64,000 bases of DNA from Ehretia macrophylla (lineage: Eukaryota; Streptophyta; Magnoliopsida; Boraginales; Ehretiaceae). Numbering within the stretch: the stretch's first letter is position 1; each line of letters opens with the position of its first letter. The stretch covers positions 13,101,762 to 13,165,761 of the forward strand of contig CM075783.1 in the NCBI GenBank assembly GCA_037974665.1, read 5' to 3'. The translations under genes were made by a program, and so were the position numbers. The notes below the pieces were generated by a model. The model worked only from the letters and a program-made list of their open reading frames with translations, did no database searches and was not told the DNA's origin. Of this stretch, positions 22,513 through 34,571 are shown piece after piece.

Positions 22513-23186
22513 TTTTCGGCCTCCTCCTCTCTTTTATGATCTGGGTGAAGTCAATGAAGATGGCTTTCATTTGTTCTCATGTAGATTGTGATAATTTGAT
22601 GTATATGGAATAATTGAAACAAGGTTTCTTCTCATGAGAAGAGAGAAATGGAAAGAAGAAAAGAGTATACATATCATTACTTTTTCCTCTTTTTAAACAA
22701 ATTTCAACTTATCTTCCCTTCTTTTCCTTCCAAGTTAGTCATATTCTAATTAGAAAATCTCGCAAAATACACAGAAATGAAGACTACAATATGTGATCTA
22801 AGCTGAAGCCTCCTTTGAACGCTTTTCAACTTGCTAGTACGTTTGATATAACGTCTATGTCCTTGTCAATCGATAGTGAAGGAACAAAATCTTGGTACAT
22901 ACCAATACTTATTACAGGTACAATGATACAAATCAAAAGAAAAAACTATGGTGGATTAATAGCGCACAAAATAGGGCCATCTGTTCTATTTGGCAGACTA
23001 CAGATAGATTGATGTAAAGATCCTATTGTGTTTTTTGGTGTTTTTTTTGTTGTTAAATGAAATGATTACTTACTTCGCAAAAAAAAAAAACTCTGGCGGT
23101 GTGTTAGATCATATATGGAAGGGCAAAATGTACAAGTGTATCACGTCATCATGTGATCAAAAGGCTCCAGCTTTACCAGCCATATG

Positions 23187-23250
<64 letters not shown>
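23187..23250. repeat. (TA)n(GA)n compound microsatellite
   Basis: About 17 TA units run directly into about 15 AG units. Confidence 0.95.
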
Positions 23251-23253
<3 letters not shown>

Positions 23254-25994
23254 CTGAATATCGAATGATTTAGGATTTGGAAGCAAGATGTTGATTTCCA
23301 TGCAAAGCTTGGCAAGTAAGCAGTCCATGCATGTTAAACCTCATATTCGTTGACTGTCCGACCTTAAAGTATCTAACATTTAAGTGCACGTTCTCCTGAC
23401 CTCTACTAGTACGTATGTGAGATGAAAAAACAAATTAAAGCAAAAAGTCCTCATATTTTATTCTTGGAAAATAAGAATCATTAAGAAAGTTGATTCTAAA
23501 AATGAGTGATTGTCATTCTTCGGACCATACTGCTTAACTTGAGAGCGGATAACAAAAAAACTAAGGTTTGTGTAGGATGCTATGCAATTTTTAATAAGCA
23601 TGTAGTTAATACCCGTATAAGAGCTAAACATCAAGTTCTTTGATAATCTTTACTTAATAAAAATTTCTCTCTAACTGTTTCAGTTTTTAGATGAAGTACG
23701 TAATCATTTAAGAAATCATATTAGTACTCCTCACTTCAGTTCTATAAAAAGTCTACCTCCTCCACAATCCGGGCTTCACTATATAGACAACAATTAGGAT
23801 TCTGTCTCGACTATATAATTTTACTGAAAGTTTTACAATATATTCTGCTATAATTATCTAACGAAGACATCCACAATCTTGAAGTTTTAAAAGCAAGGTA
23901 AGGGACCATTAATCTAAAAAACTAGCAGAGAGTACAACTAAAATGATATAAGCATGGTCCACGGCTTAGAGTGTGGTAAAAAGGTCCAAGATCCCATTCT
24001 TACTATATAAGAATAACAAATAACTTGCTTTTATTGTCTCTTGTCATGTGCTATTAAGAACTCTTGCTCCAAAACTAAAATTTTCACACATTAAAATGGT
24101 CTATGGTGCGTGAACTGTAGAATACCCCTTAATCATCGTGTAACTGGACACAGTGTTCTTGTTTCAATTGAAGTTCATGTTCAACGGTCACCCCGCTTAC
24201 ATAGAGAGTTTGATCCCTTGTAACGTTATAAGATTAGAGGAAAATATAAATAAGTACCTAAGATTTCTCTGTTAATGATCAAAACAACAATTTTCCTCTG
24301 ATACGGATGTTTATTATTTGTTGTACTTAATACCAATAATGTCCTATTTGCTTCTTTATATCAATACAACTAAAAGTTATCCCTGTGCAGCTTGTATCTT
24401 GAAGATTTGCATCCCTTTACAACGTTACAATGTTATAAAAAAATTAATAACAGTAAAGTGATGATCCGATTATTTGATCTTCATACTGAATGATCCAGAT
24501 GATGATTCAATTGTTTGATTTCTACACTTAATGATCCAGATCTAACTTGTTGGATTTTGGGGTCGGGTCGCCCAATGTGGGTTGACTCGGCCCGACCCAT
24601 TTTGCATGGGTCAATAGAAGTTATGCATGGAAAGTTATTCTCATAACTCCCACATCTAATTTCCAAAAAGAATAATTAAGAAAAATAAATAGAACTGAAA
24701 GTCAGTTCTGAGAAAAAAATAGAAAAAGAAGACAGTGAGTCTTCTTCTTTGATTCTCTCTCTGCCAATTTACTAGGTGTAAATATCAAATCAAATCAACA
24801 TTTAAGTTGTGGCTTGTAATCCAAGACCGATATCGTATTTTGGATTTCGATTCGGGGCTATTTGACGGTGGAACGAACGTGGTTACTTTCTCGGACAAAT
24901 TCTTCCGCATCCATTATGACGTTAGTATGATTTATGATTTTATGAAGAATCCATATTGTGTATTAAATTTTTTCATAACTACAAAAACATTTCACAACCA
25001 TTGGTTTCCCTAGTAACATCATAATGTTTGGACCATCAATTTCTCTAGTAATGTCACAATGTTAAGAGAAAATCCAAATCCATATCTTGAGGGAAATAGA
25101 AGTGTGCTTAACTTTAAAATAGAAGGGGGAAATCTATTAGAAGAAAAGAAAAAGCTATCTCAGTTGAATTGTTATACCATGCATAGAAGGAAAACTAGGG
25201 TTTTGTCATATAAACGTACCGCAAATTCAAGGTCGAACAGATAACGAAACAAAGGTTAACTGCAAAAGACTGCTCCTTTGACAAGCAAGGCATAGAAACC
25301 ACTCACCTGATCAAATCCTTATAGCATCTCATGATCATACATCGATTATATCGCCTGCAAAAAGAAAGAGAATCTTTAGACCAAACTTCCTTTAAAAAAT
25401 AAAAATAAAAGAGAACTGCTATATAAAGCTAGAACAAATTTTAATCGAAGTTAATAAACTCTGGCAAAAGACAACACAATAAGCACCTTTTATAAGTACT
25501 GAAGACTAAGTTCAGTTATGGAGGTTGTTTTTGGTTGGATATTTAGCTGATTATATAGAGGACTAGCTTAGAAAAATCTCCAAGACTTGAAGCGTGTGAA
25601 GTATCACACCCTAGGGTCTATCAACTGCCTTCCATACGTGAGAGGAGGCTTTGACTTTTAGGTTAAATGTGTAGGTGCACTACCCCACTAAACACCCAAT
25701 TCCCAAGTGACAACGATGCACCAGAGAAAGAGAGAGAAAGATTACGTAAATGAAACAATATCACAAGACGGGAAGGTCGTAGGACGAGGGGAATAGATAT
25801 CTTTTGACGTTTTCACTAAGGTATGTACACGTTGTTTTAGCTATAATGCATTTCACAGGGAACATGAAAAGTAAGTTTGAAAATAACATTTTTCTCCGTA
25901 ATGAGAGAGAGAAGAAATGAAGATGGAAAACGTGATAAAGAATTGAACAAGTGGAGACAATGTTGGCTATACTCGTGGTGCGATATGATGGAGT

Positions 25995-26062
25995 AAAATT
26001 GAATTGTTGGCTACATATTGTGCAGCCTAAAATTGAATTGTTGGCTACATTATTGTGCAGTC
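25995..26062. repeat. 34-bp tandem duplication
   Basis: Two near-identical units, each AAAATTGAATTGTTGGCTAC followed by an ATTGTGCAG stretch, one after the other. Confidence 0.75.
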
Positions 26063-26198
26063 TCACATGTCTCCATTCCTAACCGTGAATGTTTAAAGTA
26101 TTGGCGTTTTTCTATATCATTAAAGTGCTGCAGCAGTACACTATTTATACATCAGAGTAGCATCAACTAAGCATGTAAAGAGTCCTATATGCTACATG

Positions 26199-26568
26199 CA
26201 ATGGCGGAGCCAGGCACCAGGTATTAGGGTATGCACTACAATATCAAAGTCAGTAACCGAGATTACAGGACAATTATTTATGCATAAATTTTTATATAAA
26301 CTATAAAAAAATTGATGGTTTTATGTCTAAAATTATATTTTTATACTATAACTAAACCAATACTTAATTTAAACACTTTATAACACAAATATAAGGGTGT
26401 TCCACTGTAAAAAATGTTGTGTTCATGGCATTGAACCATAATTTCAGGGTGTTCCACTGCAAAAATGTTGTTTTCATGAAAAGAGAAAAAAAAAAAAAAA
26501 AAGACTACACACCCAAAATTTTAGAGTGTTCCATTGCACACCCAATGCCAAAGGTGGCTCCGCCCCTG
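26199..26568. mobile_element. hAT-type MITE (370 bp)
   Basis: Termini CAATGGCGGAGCCAGG and (reverse-complemented right end) CAGGGGCGGAGCCACC are inverted repeats. The flanking 8 bp GCTACATG are identical on both sides (26191-26198 and 26569-26576), as expected for hAT transposition. It contains an internal duplicated phrase (GGGTGTTCCACTG with AAAAATGTTGT at about 26395 and 26448) and an A-run. There is no coding sequence. Confidence 0.85.
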
Positions 26569-26646
26569 GCTACATGTACAAGGGACGTAATACGTATTCA
26601 AAAGCACGACTAACATCTTTATCCAAAGATCCACATCAATCATAGT

Positions 26647-26720
26647 TGTTGAATATAATAAATAATATAACAAACCCCTCTCTAACAGTTCAAACTTTTA
26701 GATGAGATAGTAACTTAACA
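26647..26720 (+). mobile_element. Solo TRIM LTR (74 bp)
   Basis: Begins TGTTGAATATAATAAAT and ends AACTTAACA, flanked on both sides by ATAGT (26642-26646 and 26721-26725). It matches the LTR layout of the TRIM at 20440-20697 and, being less decayed, defines that LTR's length. Confidence 0.8.
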
Positions 26721-26725
26721 ATAGT

Positions 26726-28984
26726 CAACCAATATATAAAGTTATTGTTATCACTAACTAACCCCTCATTAGGAACGAGCTGACACAAGATGGGAGTCGA
26801 CCAAATTAAAAGATAAGTTAAAGGATAATCATTTGAAATGATATGGACATGTTAAGAGACGATTTGTGGAGATTCGTGTGTATAAAACTAATAGAGGAAA
26901 TAGTTATTGACAATGAATAAGTGACATTATCAAATTTATATAATCGACCTCACCTTATGGCATAAGACTAGATCTCGTTTGGTTTTATTTGATTTTTGAC
27001 ATCTTTTATGATATTGTGTGGTATTAATTAATTTCTTAAAAAAATTTAATCTAGCAATATGTATATGGTGGTTTTTTAAATATATATAGATTACTGTTCT
27101 CAAGATAGTATATGCATATATCGAATCAAATGGTATAAAATAATACTCTTAGAAGTTCTTAGACTTGAACTAGAAAACATCCTTAAATTGTTGAAAATAA
27201 TCTATTAATATTCTAAAAGAATAACCGATATGACACGTGTCAATTAATGAACATCTCAGCGGGATCAACCATATTATGCCATGTGTAACCATTATAAGCA
27301 TCTCAAATTTTAAAATTTTAAAATGATTTTTACAGGTTATAATGTACAAGATAATTAATTTTAAAATTTTGAAATGATTTTTACATATCATAATATAACA
27401 GATAATTATTAGATGCATTATTATCCAAATCATATTATTTAAATAATTTATATCTTATATTTTCTTAAGATTTTTTTATCTATCATATGACTCTATCATA
27501 TCTTCATTTAAATTTTTTTATCTTTATCAGTATAAATTTTTATTTTATTAATAACGTTATCTCTACATTATTAATAGCATTATCTCTACTTTATATTGGT
27601 AAATCTGAGTCAGTTGGAAAATCAACGTTTGTTCAGGTTGCCCTAATCAAGAGTTTTGTGCTACTGCTTCCAAAGGCCTTGATCCTGGTAAAGTTTTAGG
27701 TTTTACAGCAGTTTGAGTTGATTAGAATTAAACATCTAATGAGAATTTAGTTATCGAAATAGCTTAGATATTTCACACTATAGTTTTTGCCTGAGTACTT
27801 CAAATTTAAAAGAAAAAGATAAATTCAACAGCAATTCAAGCTGTTTTAGTTAACTGGAACACTTAAAGTGTTTATGATTTACAAAAAAGTAGATTAATCA
27901 GCATTAAAGTAGGTGGGTTGTTTTTAGGTTTTTTGTTTGAAGTAATGGAGTGCAAGCGTTAAAGATCTTTTTGTTGTAAATTGTTGATTTTTTTCATTCT
28001 AGCATTGTTTTAGTGTTGATTCTTTCATTTTTTTATTATTATTCTGATTTTTAGTTATGTGGGTTGTTTCTAGGTTTTCGGTTGAAGCAAGCAATAGAGT
28101 GCAAGTGTTCAAGATCTGATTTTGATTAAAAACAAATGTATATATGTATTTATTTGCAAATCCTTAGTTTAGCATTCTAGATATTGTTTTAGTGCTGATT
28201 TTTCATTATGTTTTGGTTTTTCTATTTCTCAAGAAATTCGTTAATTGCTATGAGAAGGAAGCTCCAGAGCTCTTAAGTATATATCAGGAAAAGTTGTTTG
28301 AATGTTCAACTTGAATAGTTTATAGGGCTGAAAAACACTGTTAATGCTCACAATCAATTTTTGACATAACATATGATAAAAGCTTACTTTTTGGAATGAA
28401 GAGCAACGATTTTGCTTTATCATTTTGCTATTTGATCTGAGTTCCTGTTTTGTTTGGTCAGCGAAGCTATAACTTGATGTGTTGAATGAATTTCTGTAGC
28501 TTTATTATGCAAATCTCACACATGAAATTTTGGATTTGTATAGAACTCTGAACTCTTTCACTTTGTTTTGTTAGATGAGTCAGTTTTGGCTGTCAATGTA
28601 AGTTACGTGTGATGCTAAGTTCTCATTGATTCTCAAAGCATATACAATATATTTGTGGTGGCGCATGCAACTCGAATTTGTTTTTATTATATTCCTCTCA
28701 GTAATTTGACTAGGAAAAAAGAAATAACTTGGCATGCAGCTACATTTCCATGTGATATTGAGGGTATTTTGCACATGGTTAAGGGCAGGATTAGTTGTAC
28801 AAAAAAGTCTACAAATTGTGATATCAATAGAGAGCTTTCTCATAGGCGGGAGCCTGAGAAATATTCTTGTATAGCGGATTTTGGAATGTTTAAAAGTTTA
28901 GATTAGCATTTGATATTGGTTTTTATGTAAACAGTTGATTGTTGAGATTCATGGATTCACTTTTACTGGATTAACAAAAAAATA
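26726..28984. other. Intergenic region with small duplications, no supported gene
   Basis: A roughly 60-bp unit (TTTTAAAATTTT-GAAATGATTTTTACA) is repeated at 27306-27420. A roughly 160-bp direct duplication spans 27905-28220 (GTGGGTTGTTTxTAGGTTTT ... GAGTGCAAGxGTTxAAGATCT twice). Open frames at 28580-28906 have no recognisable similarity. Confidence 0.4.
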
Positions 28985-29480
28985 ATAATCTTACTAAATT
29001 ATTCCGTGTCAAGTACAAAGACATACAAATCTTATTATTAGTAAATTACTCTATATATGCATCTTAAGCACAATAACATGATAACTAGTTCACGTTAGAG
29101 TTAAGATTTTGAGTTTACAAGCAAAATTATTTTTATAAAGTTAATAATAATTCAAAATCATAACTAACATAATTAATTTGAATTATTAGTTAAATTATTT
29201 GCTCACTTCCAAGTGGTACATAACACTTTAAGACAAATATAATTTGACTCAAAAAGAAAAAGAAAAGTTCCACATTGGACCAAGCTTAACTATTTCTATG
29301 AAGCTCGTGCAATGGCAAAGAAAATCATAAATAAGTAAAAAAAAAAAAAAAAAACATAGGAGACAAATATGATTTTTAATTTGATTTTCATTAATAATAT
29401 CTACCACTTAAATTTGCTTTTATTTTAACATTATCTACATGTCAATTAATACAGAAAATAAATCAAGACAAATATTTTTA
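28985..29480. repeat. Left copy of flanking modules C, A and B
   Basis: Three blocks recur on the far side of the CACTA block at 43490-44040 in the same orientation: C (28985-29045, CTAAATTATTCC...GACATACAAATCTT), A (29125-29340, GTTAATAATAA...AAGTGGTACATAA...AGAAAAGTTCC...CTATTTCTATGAAGC) and B (29385-29462, TAATATCTACCA...AACATTATCTACATGTCA). Here the order is C-A-B; on the right it is B-A-C. Confidence 0.7.
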
Positions 29481-29491
29481 TAATGTTAATA

Positions 29492-30180
29492 TACTACAAG
29501 AAAAATAGGCTGAGCCGACAGTCAAAATCCGCAGCCTAGCGGTAGCCAAATTGGGACGGGTGACGGCTAGGCGACGGAATTACGTCCGTAGTAAAAAGCC
29601 CCGTAGCCAAATTGATATTCCGTAGCCTAGCCAATTCCGGAAATTAATTTGTATTTATTTTTTATAACTTTCATAGCAAAATAGCCGTAGTCTATCCGTA
29701 GCCAACTAAAATTTTTACTTTTTTAATTAATTATTAATGTCTGTAGCAAATCCGTAGCCATTTCGGTCGTAAATCGACCGTCGTCCACGGCTACGGATTA
29801 ATATCCGTAGAATTTCAATAGCCACTATTTGGTAGCCAATCTGTAGCTCATTCGTAGCCAATTAAAATTTTGATTTTTTTATTAATTATTAACGTCCGTA
29901 GCAAAGCCATAGCCGTATCGGTCATCAATCGGTCGTAGTCCATGGCTACGGATTGGTATGGTAGCCAATCCATAGCCTTTTGTCGACACATTTTCGTAGT
30001 CAATCCGTCGCTAATTAATTATTTAATTTTAAAAAAATAAAAAAAATTATATTAACAGAAAAAAATTAAAAATACAAATTAATATTTACAATAGATTTAT
30101 AATATTTATAAAAAAAACCAATACAAAAATAATATTAATTTACAAAAAAATCTAAAATGATCTACTCTTGTCTTCTAATC
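29492..30180 (+). mobile_element. CACTA left terminus 1 with CCGTAGCC subterminal repeats
   Basis: TACTACAAGAAAAATAGGCTGAG at 29492 is a one-base variant of the CACTACAAGAAAA terminus. It is followed by at least ten copies of CCGTAGCC or GGCTACGG, several paired as palindromes. The first 500 bp closely parallel the second left terminus at 30853. No transposase is encoded nearby. No matching right end or target duplication could be assigned. Confidence 0.65.
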
Positions 30181-30191
30181 ATCTCACTCAC

Positions 30192-30261
30192 ATGGTTTTA
30201 ATGTTTGCAAAGCTTTCCTTTTCTCTTTCTGTACTTTCTCATACTCTTCCAAAGTCATCTC
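30192..30261 (-). pseudogene. Captured exon of an RGG/hyaluronan-mRNA-binding-family gene
   Basis: The minus strand reads EMTLEEYEKV, QKEKRKALQTLKP, the signature of the conserved block in plant HABP4/Stm1-like RGG-box RNA-binding proteins (RGGA type). The 70-nt exon has a good acceptor (ATAATAG before GAGATG) and a canonical donor (GTGAGT right after CCAT), so it was taken from genomic DNA with introns. No other exon of that gene is recognisable; 30262-30848 looks like intron. It lies between the two CACTA left termini. Confidence 0.7.
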
Positions 30262-31559
30262 CTATTATGACATTAACAAATATGCATAAATAACACACAA
30301 ATATTACTTGAAGATATTTAGAGCAGTTTAATTTATTAAATTTCTCATCTACATATACATTGCCAAATTTCTTCTTCCTACACAATCTAACCAGTGAAAT
30401 AGTATTAAAAATACACCAAAAGCTCATTAGTTAGAAGAGAAAACAATTAATAAAAAACTTAGAATATATCAGTCCAAGGCTTCTAGCAAGAAATGTAATT
30501 GAATCTCCCAAGTTATGTTTTGCGTATAGAAGTATCGTTTGTATGAAATTACTTTATTATCTACCCTTCTAATATATAATTTTTCGTATCACCAATGCCA
30601 TTTGCATAAAAGATGATTAAGTTGGATAAAATTGATGCATTCATATAGAAAAGAGAAATCCTACCACAGTTTGAACCATTGTAAGCCAGATCTCTACATT
30701 CCTTAACAATGGTAGTTTCATTGTCACACATATAAGAAAAATGTTCAGTCATGTTCCCTCCACAAAGTATGCATTTAGATACATCTGCACATCATAGCAA
30801 ACTGTATTCAACGCCAATGAATTCATCCAAAGATCTGTTGATTACTAAACAAAACTACAAGAAAAAAAGACTGAGGCAACATCCAAAATCCGTAGCCTAG
30901 CAGTAGCCAAATTGGGACAGGCGACTGCTAGGCTACGGAATCCCGTTCGTAGTAAAAAGCCTCGTAGCCAAATTGATAATTCATAGCCTATTCGTAACCA
31001 ATTTCAGAAATTAATTTGTATTTATTTTTTATAACTTTCGTAGCAAAATAGCCGTAGCTCATCCGTAGCCAACTAAAATTTGGATTTTTTTTTAATTAAT
31101 TATTAACGTCCATAGCAAATCCGTAGCCGTTTCGATCATAAATTGTCCGTAGCCCACGACTACGGATTAGTGTCCGTAAAATATCGATAGCCCCTTTTCC
31201 GTAGTCAATCCATAGCCAACTAAAATTTTTATTTTGTTATTAATTATTAACGTCCGTAACAAAACAATAACCATTTCAATCGTAAATCGACTGTCGCCCA
31301 CGATTACAAATTAATATCCGTAGAAATTCAGTAGCCCCCTATTCCGTAGTCAATTGTCGCCAAATATCCGTAGCCAAAATAAATTTTTATTTTTAAAATA
31401 ATTTATTAATTTTCGTCGCCATTTGTAAATTTAAATTTTTTATTTTAAATTAATTAATTCATAATCGTCGTCATTCTGTAGCTATTTTGTTGCCCAACTT
31501 TCTATAGTTAGTCCGTCGCCAATTAATTATTTAATTTTAAAAAAATAAAAATTGTAAAA

Positions 31560-32618
31560 TTAAAATATAAAATTTTAAAAATTAATATTTACAAAAAAAA
31601 AAAAAAAATAAATGTACAATTATTAGTATATACAAAAAAAAGTATAATATTCAAGAATATTTTAATATGTTTCTTAAATTCAAATTCAAGTTCTACACAT
31701 CATTGTCGATTCTTACATATACCATAACACTCACATAAGGCATGAAACATATAATGTACGCCTTGAACAAGTAATCTAACATAAAAAGGAACTTAGTGCT
31801 AGCTTTTATTTTCCTTATTCTTATATCGAAAGAGAAAATGAAATAAAACATAAACTAAAGCTTTTACAACCCAATTTTCAAGTGAATCTGACACAATCCT
31901 TGTTACCATATTCACCATCACCACGATAAGGAAACTCCTAGAAAAAACAAAATAACCAACATCAAATAAGCAAATTAAAATTAGCTAAAAGATCCATAAA
32001 CCAAAAGTCATAAAAAAAGTCCAATAGAATTTAACTTTACCAATTGTAAAGAATTTAAAAGGAAAAAATAAAAGTGTTTTTGTATGCACTGCAAATATTA
32101 GCTTAAGAGGCCTACAATAAACCCTTATTCCTAGTTCTGATCCAGCAGACCATAATAACTCTTTAAAGTTGCACTCAGTTCAGATTTTTATAGGCCGACA
32201 CTTAAAACATCTTGCTGAGATGATGAGAAGTCGAAATTACTCTTATCAAAGTAGTTTCCGCAGAACTTGCTGAATATAATAGACATCACCAATCTAATTT
32301 TATTTCCCTCTCTGTGATTAGTCCTTTGACTAATTATTTGTACAGTAGTGGAGGTCATAAAGTCCAAATGAAGGTGAATAAATTCTAGAAATACTAGCTG
32401 CAAGCAAAAGACCAAGAAAATGAAACTACTAGTTGCAAGCAAAAGACCAACAAATTTTTCAGGATAAAGCAGGGCAGTTCAACAACCTAGATTGAAAACA
32501 AAGTATCAGTACACAAGCATGCAGCAATAATAGCATCAGGCCATTATGTCCTTCAAAGGAATAAAATGCAGAAAGCCGGTGCAAAGAGAAAAGGGAAAAA
32601 GATTAAATAACATTAAAG

Positions 32619-32660
<42 letters not shown>

Positions 32661-33498
32661 CCATATGTGACTAGAAAGACAAACGTGTATCTGCTATAAA
32701 TAATTAGACGCTCGAAGTTGAAGAGGGATAACAATATAAGACAAGATCATGAAATATCCAATTGATTCTCATTGTGCCATTGGAAAAATTGCAACAGATA
32801 ACTATATGGAACTTGCCACGTTAGAGTAAGATTAACCTTAGAATAGCCATAACACATATTTTAACGCGAGGTGTTGGACTTCCATCCAAAAGAGTGTTTT
32901 CTAGTTTGAGGTCCCCCTATGAAAAATTTCTGAACAACACAAACTACTTATCAATTAATATTCCAGAACAAGTAGAGGAAACTAGAAAAAAGTGTCCAAA
33001 ATTAAACAAATGCGGCATGCGACTTATCAAGCACAGGTTACATGTGATCAAGCAATTAAAAGTTCAACAACTTCATTTGAACCTCCAAACTTTTCTTGCT
33101 TTCTTCATTTTGTTCTTGTGAGTGAACTTCACTAGAACATTATACATTTGAACTCCTCACTCCACTTGTAAAGTAGCGTTTCAAAAATCTTATTCCATCA
33201 AATGAGATATAAGAGACAAAAAAATAGGATATATCTCTCTTTAACATCAGATTAGGATAAAGGATTGGTCATCATCTAGTCACTAAATAGAACATTTTGA
33301 AAGTTTAAAAGTAAATTTTATTGATGTGTGACAAGGGTATGCAACCCGAGAAATGATATGTCAGTAATATGTTAAACAGCAATTCAGGATCTCATACGAA
33401 AAGATGCTTTTACTAGAGTTAACCTCTAGAGGAACTAACAAGACAGGATAAATGAATTATGACGACTGAACTAAGATATAGATAAAATGGTGCCTTAC
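31560..33498. other. Interior of CACTA element 2, mostly unassigned
   Basis: Contains a (TA)n microsatellite (32622-32656) and an exon-like piece (31878-31937). No continuation of the isocitrate dehydrogenase gene (its downstream exons would lie here on the minus strand) was found. Confidence 0.45.
31878..31937 (-). other. Exon-like terminal fragment, unidentified
   Basis: A strong acceptor on the minus strand (TTTTGTTTTTTCTAG) is followed by 19 codons (EFPYRGDGEYGNKDC and four more) and a TGA stop. It looks like the last coding exon of a captured gene, but I do not recognise the protein. Confidence 0.3.
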
Positions 33499-34142
33499 CA
33501 TAACATCAAATTGCTCAGGTTTGGAAACAAGTTGCATGCAGTTGTTGCCCACGATGATCTCATTGTACTTGATACTAGGATACTTACTAGCAACCTCACG
33601 ACATGATTCTAAGAATAAACCATCAGCAAGCTTCAGGATGTTTGCCTTGTGCACAGCAGTGACTGTCTTCCAATTGTTGAGGTATGCATACTCAAAAGGC
33701 ATATTTTGCTATGCGTTCTGAGCAGAACTTTGTCATCACCTAGCAAAATTCTTACATGAGAGACAAAATACTCTCTATAAAGGCTAATGAAGCATTTCAA
33801 CATCACTACTTGAATTCTGAATTCCACTTATTAGTCTATCATTACTCTCTAGTAATTGAAACTGGAATATTATAATTTCTGCAGTAGAATACACGTGATT
33901 TCCAAGAGATTGTTCATTAGAATAATCTTGCTGACTGTATATCACATACCCAAAATATCAAGGTTTATTACAATAATCTCTAGAATTTACTATGATTAGT
34001 GGCAATGGAAAAAGGAAATTGATAATTGATGAGGTTAGAGGATAGAGTAGAATACCTTAAGGCTTTCGACAACTCAAGGAACGACCTCGTGTTCGAGGCC
34101 CGAGTACTTGCCTTCGGTGTTCTCCCTAATGACAACGATTTC
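33499..34142 (-). pseudogene. NAD-isocitrate dehydrogenase regulatory subunit, two captured exons
   Basis: Two exons of the mitochondrial NAD-dependent isocitrate dehydrogenase regulatory subunit (TCA cycle) are present. Exon 34056-34142 encodes EIVVIRENTEG, GLEHEVVP and VVESLK, then donor GTATTC. Exon 33499-33739 starts after acceptor GCTAG with [13 protein letters not shown], continues with [26 protein letters not shown] and YNEIIV, and ends at PEQFDVM with donor GTAAGG. Intron positions and splice sites are preserved, so the DNA was copied from the gene, not from mRNA. It is dead: an in-frame TGA replaces the Gly between VVP and VVES, and one extra T shifts the frame after KYAF. Upstream and downstream exons of the roughly 370-residue protein are absent. 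Confidence 0.9.
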
Positions 34143-34443
34143 CAAGAGATTGTTATTAAGGTGCAGTTGGAAGAAAATGAAGTTAGTAATTTAAATGAAT
34201 GGATCGAGAGATGAACCTTGCATTGATGTCCCTAAGAGTACTTGAAATAGTACAGAGCCAAGAAATAACAATAGGCTTGGAACTTATCTTCATGAAAGGA
34301 AGATGATAAACATATTCAGATGAAATATATTACAATTTTCAATTAGGCAATTACTAAGACTTCTTTGCATGTTTGAGCAACGGTGATGGTAGACAAATTT
34401 TTTAGATGTACCATATCCTAATCCTTCAAAGACAATTATAATA

Positions 34444-34563
34444 TTAAAAAGACTCTATATCTGCGCCACGGTAATATTTGGCTCCATAAGCGTAGTTGTC
34501 ATCCGTTACAAGGTGCATTATTATTGGCCTTATTCTATCCAAATCCTCCTTTATAAATACTAT
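34444..34563 (-). other. Unidentified coding-like segment
   Basis: A minus-strand frame of 39 codons ending in TAA reads IVFIKEDLDRIRPIIMHL, then VTDDNYAYGAKYYRGADIES. The amino-acid composition looks like a real, conserved protein, and a TTAG acceptor-like site lies just upstream. I cannot name it; it does not match the isocitrate dehydrogenase exons next to it. Confidence 0.35.
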
Positions 34564-34571
34564 CAAACTAA

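Larger units (their letters stand above)
22513..26190. other. Intergenic region without supported genes
   Basis: The open frames are short and match nothing I know. Contents noted: a TA/GA microsatellite (23187-23250), a diverged TRIM-LTR-like stretch (about 23640-23710: CTCTCTAACTG, TTTTTAGATGA), a possible copia LTR start TGTTGGATTTTGGGG at 24548 with GC-richer sequence to about 24640, and a 34-bp duplication at 25995-26062. Confidence 0.4.

Noticed and set aside
24540-25013. Possible copia LTR starting TGTTGGATTTTGGGG
   Set aside because: No end, PBS, partner LTR or target duplication; mentioned only in the spacer entry.
28580-28906. Overlapping open frames on both strands (87 and 83 codons)
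   Set aside because: No recognisable motif, no splice or promoter context; cannot be told from chance.
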